Positions 8,660-16,146 of a stretch of DNA of 64,000 nucleotides are shown here, piece after piece. The stretch is from the NCBI RefSeq assembly GCF_003666015.1, contig NZ_QPLT01000016.1, positions 1-64,000 of the forward strand, written 5' to 3'. Made by a program: the position numbers and the translations under genes. Positions within the stretch are counted from its first letter, which is position 1; each line of letters opens with the position of its first letter. This DNA is from Halorubrum sp. Atlit-26R (lineage in GTDB: Archaea; Halobacteriota; Halobacteria; Halobacteriales; Haloferacaceae). Below the pieces are notes generated by a model. The model had not been told where the DNA came from. It saw only the letters and a list, made by a program, of their open reading frames with translations, and searched no databases.

Positions 8660-9556
8660 TCAGTCGCCGCCGATGGGGACTGAACCGTCGCGCATCGCCT
8701 CTGTCCCGCGGAGGGTCCACGCCGCGCCCGCGGCGAGCGCGACCGCGACGCCCAGCGCGGCGAGGTTGATCCCCTGCCACGTGGCGGTGTACAACACGAG
8801 GTCGCGACCGAGAAGCAGCGTCCCGACGAGCGCGGCCATCGACCCGGCGGCGAGCGCGCGGACGGTGGCGGCGGTGCCGGCGTCGAGCCCGTCGTGCCCG
8901 CCTCGGACCGCCTCCGTCGCGTACGCGACGGTCGCGACGAGCCCGAGGTGCCCGGCGAGCCCGGTGATATAGAAGGCGGCCTGCGCGGGCGGCGCGTAGG
9001 TGAGGAACGGCACCGCCCGCGAGAAGACCGCGCTGGCGACGATGCCCGCGACGGCGACCCCTGCGGCCGCGCGGAGCAGCCGCGCGTTCCCCCGACCGCC
9101 GCCCCAGATGGTCGCCAGCCCGAGCAGGGTGAAAATCGCCAGCGCCACGATCAGGTGTGCGGCGTGCGTCGACACCGTGTACCCGCCGGGGACGAGTCCA
9201 CCGAGGGTAACGGTGATCGCGCCGACGGTGATCTGAAGCGGGAGGATCGCGACCGCCAGCGTCGCCGCCAGTTTCGTCCGACGCTCGAAGCCGGAGCCGA
9301 ACCACGTCCACCCGGCGACCCCGACGATGAGGAAGCCGGTGACCATCGCCCACACGCGGTGGAACCACTCGATGAAGTCCGGGTTGATCGTGAGTGCCGG
9401 GATCAGCTGGTCGGAACACAGCGGCCACTGGGCCTGACACGCGAGCCCGGAACCGGTCGCCGCGGTGTAGACGCCGAGCGAGAAGAGGACGAGCGTCATC
9501 CCCGTCGTCGCCGCCGCGTATCGCCTGAACGTTAGCCACGCGGGCCGAAGACTCAT
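8660..9556 (-). CDS. ctaA: Heme A synthase (COX15/CtaA family)
   Basis: The 298-residue polytopic protein has about eight transmembrane helices. Conserved features include the cysteine pair near the first outside loop (GLACQAQWPLCSDQ), the heme-ligand histidines in FIEWFHRVWAMVTG, STHAAHLIVAL and ITGLAGHLG, and the final TATWQGINLAAL helix. CtaA oxidises heme O to heme A for cytochrome aa3-type oxidases. Start M at 9556 removes a basic, non-conserved extension. It is a lone gene here; oxidase subunits are not in the window. Confidence 0.9.
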   Translation of the reverse strand: MSLRPAWLTFRRYAAATTGMTLVLFSLGVYTAATGSGLACQAQWPLCSDQLIPALTINPDFIEWFHRVWAMVTGFLIVGVAGWTWFGSGFERRTKLAATLAVAILPLQITVGAITVTLGGLVPGGYTVSTHAAHLIVALAIFTLLGLATIWGGGRGNARLLRAAAGVAVAGIVASAVFSRAVPFLTYAPPAQAAFYITGLAGHLGLVATVAYATEAVRGGHDGLDAGTAATVRALAAGSMAALVGTLLLGRDLVLYTATWQGINLAALGVAVALAAGAAWTLRGTEAMRDGSVPIGGD

Positions 9557-9649
9557 TGGCCGATTTCGGGCGCGCGCGCACTTAGACCGTTCGGCCGCTC
9601 TCCGCGTCCGGGAAGCGCGCACCGGGCCTCTCCGCCTTCCGAACGTTTT

Positions 9650-9667
9650 TGACTGACCAGTCAGTCA
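9650..9667. promoter_or_regulatory. TetR-type palindromic operator
   Basis: The palindrome TGACTGAC-CA-GTCAGTCA has 8-base arms with perfect complementarity around a 2-base centre. Runs of TGACTGAC/GTCAGTCA are typical of operators for haloarchaeal TetR/AcrR repressors controlling exporters (recalled, not searched). It lies 18 bases before a 29-codon frame and 107 bases before the MATE exporter ATG. No TetR gene is adjacent in this window. Confidence 0.65.
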
Positions 9668-9684
9668 GTATTGGTAGGTACCGA

Positions 9685-9774
9685 ATGGCCGACACGGAAC
9701 GACCGATCCCCGACGCCGCGCACAGTTCCCTCCCCGAAAGCGACGCCGCGAGCCTCCAAGAGGCGATCCGCTGA
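9685..9774 (+). CDS. 29-codon leader ORF coupled to the MATE gene
   Basis: MADTERPIPDAAHSSLPESD followed by AASLQEAIR ends in a TGA that overlaps the MATE ATG by one base (TGATG). The acidic, Pro/Ser-rich composition looks like the C-terminal tail of a haloarchaeal regulator or like a leader peptide. It follows the TetR-type palindrome directly. It may be what is left of a TetR gene after internal deletion, or simply a coupled small ORF; I cannot decide. Confidence 0.4.
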   Translation: MADTERPIPDAAHSSLPESDAASLQEAIR

Positions 9775-11276
9775 TGGGCCTCCGCGACTCGATCGGCTCG
9801 CTGTTCAAGGGGGCCGACGAGCTGGACCTCACCTCGGGCGACATCGGGTGGCCGCTGTTTTTCCTCTCTTTACCGATCGTCGTCCAGAACCTCTTTCAGG
9901 TGCTGTACAACTTGGCCGACACCTTCTGGCTCGGCCGGTACAGCACCGAGGCGCTGTCCGCGATCACGTTCGCGTTCCCCATCGTCTTCCTGATGATCTC
10001 GCTGGCGCTCGGCGTCTCCGTCGCGGGGAGCGTCCTCGTCGCGCAACACACCGGCGCCGGCAACGAGGAGCGCGCCGCCTACGCCGCCTCCCAGACGATG
10101 GCGTACGCGGCCGTCATCTCCGTCCTGTTGGGCGTGCTGGGCTACGTCCTCGTCGACGACGTCACCGCGCTCCTCGGCGTGAACGAGACGGTGGCCCCGC
10201 TCGTCGTCGAGTACATGCGCGTGTACGCGGTCGGCCTGTTCGCCGTCTTCGGATTCGCGGTGTTCATGGCGCTGATGCGCGGCTACGGCGACACGGTGAC
10301 CCCGATGTACGTCATGGCCGGCTCGGTGGTCCTCAACATCCTCCTCGACCCGATTTTCATCTTCGGGTTCGACGCGAACCCGCTGTTCGGCGCGCTCGGA
10401 CTCGGCTGGCTGGAGGCCGCCGCGCTCGACGCGACGGGGTTCACCGGCTGGGGGATCGCCGGCGCCGCGATCGCGACGGTCGGCTCCCGGGCGCTCGCGC
10501 TCCTCGTCGGGCTTCGGATCATGTTCCGCGGCGACCGGGGCGTCCAGATCCGGCTCTCGGAGATGCTTCCCGATCCCGAGTTCGGCAAGACGGTCCTCGG
10601 CATCGGCCTCCCCGCCTCCGCCGAGGGCGCGGCCCGGTCGGTGTCGATCACCGCGCTCCTCGTCGTGGTCGCGAACTTCCCGAACGCGGTCAGCGGGGCG
10701 TACGGCATCGGCACACGGATCTTCTCTGTGATCTTCCTGCCGGCGCTCGCCGTCTCGCAGGGGATCGAGACGATGACGGGACAGAACATCGGCGCCGGGG
10801 AGCTGGACCGCGCCGCCGAGACGAACCACTTCGGCGCGCGCGCCATGCTCGCCTTGCTCACCGTCGGGGGCGGCCTCATCGTTCTCGGCGCGCGGCCGAT
10901 CGCGGGCGTCTTCTCCCCCGATCCGGCGGTCGTCGACCACGCGGCGACGTTCCTCCGCGTGAGCGGCCTCTCCTTCGGATTCATCGGCGTCATGCGCGCG
11001 TACACCGGCGGGTTCCGCGGCGCGGGCCACACGATGATCGCGGCCGTCATCTCGCTGATCACGCTCGGCTTCGTCCGCCTGCCGGTCGCGTGGGTCGCCG
11101 CCGGCTCGCTCGGCGCGATGGGGCTGTGGATCGCCTTCCCCGTCTCGAACGTCGTCGGCGGCGTCGTCGCGTACCTCTGGTTCAACCGCGACACCTGGCG
11201 CGAGGGGAACCTGACCGAGGAGGACGCACCCGTCGAAGAGATCGGCTCCGGCGTCGCCTCGCCGGACAACGACTGA
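9774..11276 (+). CDS. MATE-family multidrug efflux transporter
   Basis: The 500-residue protein has about 12 transmembrane helices in two related halves. Family-typical segments are LPIVVQNLFQVLYNLADTFW near the N-terminus, GVSVAGSVLVAQHTGAG, LNILLDPIFIFGF, and in the second half GIETMTGQNIGAGE. Such transporters export cationic compounds in exchange for Na+ or H+. The ATG is overlapped by the stop of a small upstream frame, and the TetR-type palindrome suggests derepression by a ligand. Confidence 0.95.
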   Translation: MGLRDSIGSLFKGADELDLTSGDIGWPLFFLSLPIVVQNLFQVLYNLADTFWLGRYSTEALSAITFAFPIVFLMISLALGVSVAGSVLVAQHTGAGNEERAAYAASQTMAYAAVISVLLGVLGYVLVDDVTALLGVNETVAPLVVEYMRVYAVGLFAVFGFAVFMALMRGYGDTVTPMYVMAGSVVLNILLDPIFIFGFDANPLFGALGLGWLEAAALDATGFTGWGIAGAAIATVGSRALALLVGLRIMFRGDRGVQIRLSEMLPDPEFGKTVLGIGLPASAEGAARSVSITALLVVVANFPNAVSGAYGIGTRIFSVIFLPALAVSQGIETMTGQNIGAGELDRAAETNHFGARAMLALLTVGGGLIVLGARPIAGVFSPDPAVVDHAATFLRVSGLSFGFIGVMRAYTGGFRGAGHTMIAAVISLITLGFVRLPVAWVAAGSLGAMGLWIAFPVSNVVGGVVAYLWFNRDTWREGNLTEEDAPVEEIGSGVASPDND

Positions 11277-11336
11277 CGCCGGGGCGCGGCGTCTGCGAGC
11301 GGGGGCGGCGTCGGCGGGCCGGTTCCGTTCCGGACG

Positions 11337-11792
11337 CTACCCCGACAGCTCCCGCTTCGCTTTCCGGGCCCGCTCGGACATCTCCCCGTTGCCGTCGACG
11401 TCCGCGAGCGTCTCGATCGCCTCTAACTTCCGGACCGAGTCGTCGAGGAAGGAGAGCACGTCGCCGGTGTACGCGTACACCATGTAGTCGTCGGTCATCA
11501 CGTCGACGATGGCCTGCGGGCCGAGCCCCTCGGCGCGCAGTTCGAGGACGTAGCGCATGAACTTCTCCTCGGGATGGCCGCAGTAGGGGTTCGAGTCGCA
11601 GTCGCAGTCGAGGAAGTCCTCGGCGAAGTCGAGGACGCGGTCGCGGGTCGTCTCGTCGAGCTTCGAGAGGCCGTCGCCGGTGAACAGCAGGTCGAGGGTG
11701 GCGCCGGCGAACGCCCCCTTCGGGATGTTCGCCTCCAGCTGGGAGGCGAGCTGCCGGTGATTTTTCACGTAGATCTTGTCGGTGAAGGCCAC
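11337..11792 (-). CDS. Cys-rich protein resembling DUF5814 (helicase-associated)
   Basis: The 151-residue protein has a helical N-half (TDKIYVKNHRQLASQLEANI) and a compact cysteine cluster DCDCDSNPYCGHPEEKF that could bind zinc. It resembles the C-terminal domain of haloarchaeal DUF5814 superfamily II helicases (recalled, not searched), here as a free-standing protein. It contains no helicase motifs. It faces the MATE gene and is followed on the plus strand by tRNA-His. A role in nucleic-acid processing is possible but not shown. Confidence 0.6.
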   Translation of the reverse strand: MAFTDKIYVKNHRQLASQLEANIPKGAFAGATLDLLFTGDGLSKLDETTRDRVLDFAEDFLDCDCDSNPYCGHPEEKFMRYVLELRAEGLGPQAIVDVMTDDYMVYAYTGDVLSFLDDSVRKLEAIETLADVDGNGEMSERARKAKRELSG

Positions 11793-11951
11793 AGTTGCCC
11801 GTCGATACGCCCGCGGCCCTCAAAAGCGACGCGGTGGACGGAGACGCGAGCAGCGGCTCGCCCGGGCGCTTCGTCCCGGACGCCATTCCGTGCCACGCCC
11901 GTCCGGGAGTCGTAACCGTTATTTACCGAAGCGGGGTACTTTGCGACGCGT

Positions 11952-12025
11952 GTCCGGGTTAGGGTAGTGGACTATCCTTCAGCCTTGTGGAGGCTGAGAC
12001 GCGGGTTCGATTCTCGCACCCGGAC
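11952..12025 (+). tRNA. tRNA-His (GTG)
   Basis: The acceptor arms TCCGGGT (11953-11959) and ACCCGGA (12018-12024) pair perfectly, and an extra G at 11952 pairs with C at 12025: the G-1:C73 pair unique to tRNA-His. The anticodon stem CAGCC/GGCTG encloses TTGTGGA with anticodon GTG. The T-arm is GCGGG-TTCGATT-CTCGC and the variable loop AGAC. The D-arm is GGGT/ATCC with the GG of the D-loop. CCA is not encoded. The 3' end is duplicated twice downstream, marking it as an integration target. Confidence 0.93.
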
Positions 12026-12245
12026 CTTTTCCGACGAACGGAGTGAGGAGCGGAAAGTCCGGACGGGGAGATTGAATCACGCGAGACGAGCGGAGCGAGT
12101 CTCGCTCGGGTTCGATTCTCGCACCCGGACCTTCTCGCGGCGAGCAACTCCGCGAGCCGCGAGGCTCCGCAGAGAATCGAAGCAGGGAGCGGCGCGAGCG
12201 AACGCGAGCGGAGCGACTGAGGTTCGATTCTCGCACCCGGACCTT
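12004..12245 (+). repeat. Three copies of the tRNA-His 3' end (attachment-site remnants)
   Basis: The 25-base segment GGTTCGATTCTCGCACCCGG plus ACCTT occurs at 12004-12028 (inside the tRNA), 12109-12133 and 12221-12245, with identical sequence. The two downstream copies also share CTCGCGG after it. Spacings are 105 and 112 bases and the intervening DNA has no gene but contains small hairpins with GAGCGGAGCGA-type loops. This is the footprint expected from integrative elements that used the tRNA 3' end as att and have since been deleted. Confidence 0.8.
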
Positions 12246-12270
12246 CTCGCGGAACGCAGTACCGAGACGA

Positions 12271-13005
12271 CTAAAACTCGATCCGTTCGCCGTCCTCGGG
12301 GACTAACACGCCCTCCGTCTCCGCCCGGAGCTCCTCGCGCGAGAGCAGGCAGTGATTGATCGCTTCCATGTGAACCACGGCGACCGCGGCGTCGGTGGCC
12401 TCGCGCACGGCGGTCACGTCGTCGACGCCCATCGTGATCGGCTCGCCCTCGTTGAACCGCGCCGCGCCCCCGTTGAGGACGACCGCATCGGGGTCGAACC
12501 GCTTCAGCGTCTCGGCGACCGGCTCGTACCAGACCGTGTCGCCGGCGAGGTACAGCGTCTCGGCGCCCTCGAAGACGAACCCGGAGACGGGGCCCATCCG
12601 CTCGGCCAGTTCCCCGTGACCGTGACGGCCGGGCGTCCGGTAGAGCGTGACGCCGTCGAACGACGCCGAATCCTCGACCGGTCGCACGTCGGTGAACCCG
12701 TCCTCGGCGAACGCGTCCGCCTCGGCGGGCTGGCAGAACAGGGGCACGTCGGGGTCCAGCTCCGCTTTCGCGGCGTCGTCGAAGTGGTCGGGGTGACGGT
12801 GGGTGACGATCACCGCGTCGTGCGCGAGGTCGACGTCGGGCATCGGGACGAGGGGGTTCCGGCGGTCGTTCGGGGTGTCATCGATCGGGGGCAGTGCGCC
12901 CCGCGAGGCGAACAGCGGGTCCACGAGAAATGTTGTCCCGTCCACGGTCGCGAGGACCGTGGCGTTGCGAACGAGGGTGACGTCAGTGCCGGCGGCTGTC
13001 GACAT
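12271..13005 (-). CDS. Metallo-beta-lactamase-fold hydrolase (UlaG-like)
   Basis: The 244-residue protein has the signature VTHRHPDHFDD (His-x-His-x-Asp-His) at about 68-77 for the two-metal site, a later GRHGHGEL segment, LAGDTVWY with the bridging Asp, and a C-terminal VVHMEAINHC that supplies the last His. It resembles the YtnP/UlaG branch acting on small cytosolic substrates. No signal peptide is present. The substrate is unknown. A GC-rich convergent junction separates it from the tRNA att region. Confidence 0.85.
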   Translation of the reverse strand: MSTAAGTDVTLVRNATVLATVDGTTFLVDPLFASRGALPPIDDTPNDRRNPLVPMPDVDLAHDAVIVTHRHPDHFDDAAKAELDPDVPLFCQPAEADAFAEDGFTDVRPVEDSASFDGVTLYRTPGRHGHGELAERMGPVSGFVFEGAETLYLAGDTVWYEPVAETLKRFDPDAVVLNGGAARFNEGEPITMGVDDVTAVREATDAAVAVVHMEAINHCLLSREELRAETEGVLVPEDGERIEF

Positions 13006-13107
13006 ACCCTCGGTTCGGCGGGCGGCGGGTTGTGCCTTGCGCCGCGCTCCGAGCGGTCTCGTAGCGCCCGCGTACTTATATGGTGCTCGCGAGTCGTGTC
13101 GCTAGTC

Positions 13108-13773
13108 ATGGACGGACGCGAGACGACGACCCGACGCGGGCTGCTCCGGACGAGCGCCGGGCTCGGCGCCGCCGGCGCCGCGGCTCTCGCCGGATGTTCG
13201 GGGTCCGCCGCCGGCAATGGGCCGGCCTTCGAGGAGGGGTTCGAGGACGGGCTCGGCGACTGGGAGGCCGGCGCCGCGATCGGTCCCGAGGTCGACGTCG
13301 CTGACTTCGACTGGGAGGTCGGCGTCTCGGAGGCGGAGGCGGCCTCCGGCGAGCGGTCGCTCCGGATCTGGAACCAGGGCGATTACGACGACGGGGTGAC
13401 GTGGGCGGTTCACCCGGTGCCGATCGAGTCGGGGGGGTCGTACCGGATCGAGGTGAGCGGGCAGTTCTGGAGCGAGTCGGAGTCGTTCAACACGATCCGA
13501 CACTCACTGATGCGGCTGGGCCCGGAGCCCCCCGAGACCGAGGAGGAGTTCCCGAAGCCCGGGCTCAACACGACTGACCTCGGCGAGACGCCGTACGGCG
13601 GGCTCCGCGACGCGCTGTGGCTCGCGGACGGCTGGCGCGAGTACGCCTTCGAGTGGACGACCCCGGAGCTGTCGACGGAGACGCTGTACCTCGCCGTCGG
13701 CACCGCCGTGATCTGGGAGGCGGACGCGACGCACTACGTCGACGACCTCTCGGTGCGCGTCGAGCCGCGATGA
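13108..13773 (+). CDS. Tat-exported lipoprotein, function unknown
   Basis: The 221-residue product starts MDGRETTTRRGLLRTSAG with a twin Arg, a hydrophobic stretch and lipobox ALAGC. The exported part looks like a carbohydrate-binding-type beta sandwich: FEEGFEDGLGDWE at the start, SGERSLRIWNQGDYDDG, and a final AVIWEADATHYVDDLSV. This pattern is seen in CBM-like modules, but the family is not certain. Its last codon overlaps the ATG of the membrane-protein gene (ATGA), so the two are co-translated. Confidence 0.75.
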   Translation: MDGRETTTRRGLLRTSAGLGAAGAAALAGCSGSAAGNGPAFEEGFEDGLGDWEAGAAIGPEVDVADFDWEVGVSEAEAASGERSLRIWNQGDYDDGVTWAVHPVPIESGGSYRIEVSGQFWSESESFNTIRHSLMRLGPEPPETEEEFPKPGLNTTDLGETPYGGLRDALWLADGWREYAFEWTTPELSTETLYLAVGTAVIWEADATHYVDDLSVRVEPR

Positions 13774-14855
13774 GCGGGGACTCGGAGCCGGCGTCGAGCG
13801 CTTCCGACGCCCCTGACGGCCCCGACGCCGAGAGCGACACGGACACCGCCGACACGATGCGCGAGCGCGCCGGCGAGAACCGCGCGAAGCTCTGGCTCCT
13901 CTTGCGCGCGAACCGGCTCGTCGTCGCGGCGGTCCTGACGCTCGCCGTCTTCGTCGCGTTCGTCGCCGTCGCCGCCGCCCTCTCGCCGTCGCTCGCGGAG
14001 AAGGTCGGGGCGAGCGACCCGATCGAGACGCTGTTCGCATCCATGATCACCGCGATCGTCACCGGGGCGACGCTCGTCGTCACGATCGGACAGCTCGTGC
14101 TCACCCAAGAGAACGGCCCGCTCGGCGACCAGCGGGAGCGAATGGACGACACGCTCGCGGTCAGAGACGACATCGCGGACCTGACCGGTGCGCCGACCCC
14201 GACCGACCCGGCCGCGTTCCTCGACGCGGTCCTCGGTGCCGCGGCGGAGCGCTCCCGGGACCTCCGCGACTCGGTGTCCGATCAGGGGAGCGACGGAGAC
14301 GGACCGGACCGGGCCGCACTCCGGGAGGAGGCCGACGACCTCGCCGCCGAGGTCACGGAGAACGCCGACGTCGTGCGCGGCCAGCTCGACGGCGCCGAGT
14401 TCGGCTCCTTCGACGTCGTGTTCGCCGCGCTCAACTTCGACTACGGACCGAAGATCGGCCGGATAGAACGTCTCATGGCCGAGCACGGCGAGAAACTCAC
14501 CGACGACGAGCGGGACCTCCTCGGGGAACTGAAGGAGTCGCTGTCGCTGTTCGGTCCCGCCCGCGAGCACGTCAAGACGCTGTACTTCCAGTGGGCGCTG
14601 ATCGACCTCTCGCGGCTCATCCTCTACGCCGCGGTGCCCGCGCTGGTCGCTGCGGGCGCGATGGTCGCGGTCGTCGACGGCGGCACGTTCCCGGGGAGCA
14701 CCCTCGGGGTCGACCACGTGACGGTCGTCGTCGGGGGCGCGTTCGCGGTCGCGCTCCTCCCGTTCTCGCTTTTCGTCTCCTACCTGCTCCGCGTGCTCAC
14801 CCTCGCGAAGCGGACGCTCGCGATCGGGCCGCTGGTGTTGCGGGACTCCGAGTAG
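13770..14855 (+). CDS. Haloarchaeal membrane protein, function unknown
   Basis: The 361-residue protein has an acidic disordered N-terminus (about 1-40), two helices near 50-110 (VVAAVLTLAVFVAFVAVAAAL and MITAIVTGATLVVTIGQLVL), a soluble acidic helical middle, and two more helices near 290-345. Four predicted membrane segments and the LTQENGPLGDQR loop are seen in conserved haloarchaeal proteins of unknown role (from memory). It overlaps the preceding lipoprotein gene by four bases, suggesting they act together at the membrane. Confidence 0.75.
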   Translation: MSGDSEPASSASDAPDGPDAESDTDTADTMRERAGENRAKLWLLLRANRLVVAAVLTLAVFVAFVAVAAALSPSLAEKVGASDPIETLFASMITAIVTGATLVVTIGQLVLTQENGPLGDQRERMDDTLAVRDDIADLTGAPTPTDPAAFLDAVLGAAAERSRDLRDSVSDQGSDGDGPDRAALREEADDLAAEVTENADVVRGQLDGAEFGSFDVVFAALNFDYGPKIGRIERLMAEHGEKLTDDERDLLGELKESLSLFGPAREHVKTLYFQWALIDLSRLILYAAVPALVAAGAMVAVVDGGTFPGSTLGVDHVTVVVGGAFAVALLPFSLFVSYLLRVLTLAKRTLAIGPLVLRDSE

Positions 14856-14916
14856 CCGCCTCGGTGTCGCAGCGGGCCGTCCCGTCGTCCGCGAGGCGGT
14901 CGCCGAACGTCAACGA

Positions 14917-15807
14917 TCAGCGATCGGCTACGTTCGGGGCGTCTGTCGACCGGTCCGTCACGGTCAGCTCACCAGAGAGCAGGTTCGCGGACGGCGGAGC
15001 GAGGGTAATTCCCTCCTCGTCGAATCGCCGTTTCGCCAGTCTGCGGAAGTCCGAGCGGATCGTCTGGATGTCCTTGTTTCCCGGGTCGTCGGTCCAGAAC
15101 TCCGCCTGTACCGTGATCGCGTTCTCGCCCAGTTCGACGATGCGCGTGTTCGGCGCCGGCTCGTCGAGCACCGGATCGAGGGTCGTGACGACCTGCTGGA
15201 GCTCCAACAGGGCCCGCTCGGTGTCCTCGTAGTAAGCGACGTACACCTGTTCGGTGAGTCGGAACCGGTCTCGGCCGTACGGGCGGGTGATCGCGTTGGC
15301 CGTGAGCTCGGTGTTGGGCACCGAGACCGTCTCGTGGTTCGGCGTGCGGACGCGGGTGACGCGGAAGTCGACCGCCTCGATCGTCCCGCTCCCGCCCGGC
15401 CACTCGATCCAGTCGCCGACGTTGAAGTCCGGGTCGGCGACGAGGAACATCCCGCTGACGAGCGATCCGAACACCTGCTGTCCGGCGATACCGAGGGCGA
15501 ACGTGAGCGCCGCGATGATGACCGCCGACTCGGAGAGCACCCGTCCGTAGCCGGCGGCGATAATGCCCGTCAGGGTCGCGAACCCGATCATCGCCACTCG
15601 GAGGTACGTCTCCGTCGCGGTCTCGATCGTGGGGTTGTTGCGGTTGCGCGCGCGGACGGCTCGCGTCGCGAGCGGAATGAGAACCGTCCGGCTGACGAGG
15701 TAGATGACGCCGAACCCCACCGTGAACCAGAACAGCTCCGACAGCACCTGATCGTACGCCGAGAAGAGGTCCGTCATCCACCCGGGGGGAGTGGTCTGGC
15801 CGATCAT
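14917..15807 (-). CDS. Small-conductance mechanosensitive channel (MscS family)
   Basis: The 296-residue protein has about three membrane helices; the pore helix runs AALTFALGIAGQQVFGSLVSG, followed by the beta domain signature DPDFNVGDWIEW and VRTPNHETVSVPNTELTANAI. Such channels open on hypo-osmotic shock to release solutes. The start at 15807 was chosen as the first Met before the hydrophobic region; a downstream Met (MTDLFSAYD) is also possible. Upstream in-frame codons lack family similarity. Confidence 0.92.
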   Translation of the reverse strand: MIGQTTPPGWMTDLFSAYDQVLSELFWFTVGFGVIYLVSRTVLIPLATRAVRARNRNNPTIETATETYLRVAMIGFATLTGIIAAGYGRVLSESAVIIAALTFALGIAGQQVFGSLVSGMFLVADPDFNVGDWIEWPGGSGTIEAVDFRVTRVRTPNHETVSVPNTELTANAITRPYGRDRFRLTEQVYVAYYEDTERALLELQQVVTTLDPVLDEPAPNTRIVELGENAITVQAEFWTDDPGNKDIQTIRSDFRRLAKRRFDEEGITLAPPSANLLSGELTVTDRSTDAPNVADR

Positions 15808-16146
15808 ACACCGATCTGGGTGACGCAGTGCGTAAAACCCCGACACCAGTCCGCTCGACACGCCGTCGGCTCGCGGACTCTCCGTACCGCCGTCGCTCTC
15901 GGACGCTTGAAATGTCGCCCGCGACACTAACGACCGGTCTCATCTCCGGCTGCGTGCCGCGTCGACCGGGAAACCCTCGTGGCGGGCGGTCGCCTGCGCG
16001 GCGACGGGCGCGGTCGCGTCAGCGACCGGTGTGACGCGCCTGGGTTCTCCGCGCTGTCATCGCTCCCATCGGGGAGTACTCGGGCGGGGACTAATGGCGC
16101 GCGACCCCGGCTAACCGCCGAGTGCGTTTAAAAGGTCGGATGGGGC
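15808..16146. other. Intergenic, no gene seen
   Basis: About 340 GC-rich bases between the MscS start and the NhaC stop. Short frames here have no family resemblance. A TTTAAAAG run at 16127-16134 is next to the end of nhaC rather than before a gene. I see no RNA-like fold or repeat. Confidence 0.4.

Noticed and set aside
12109-12245. Two further tRNA genes after tRNA-His
   Set aside because: Only the T-arm and acceptor 3' strand are repeated; no anticodon or 5' acceptor arms are present.
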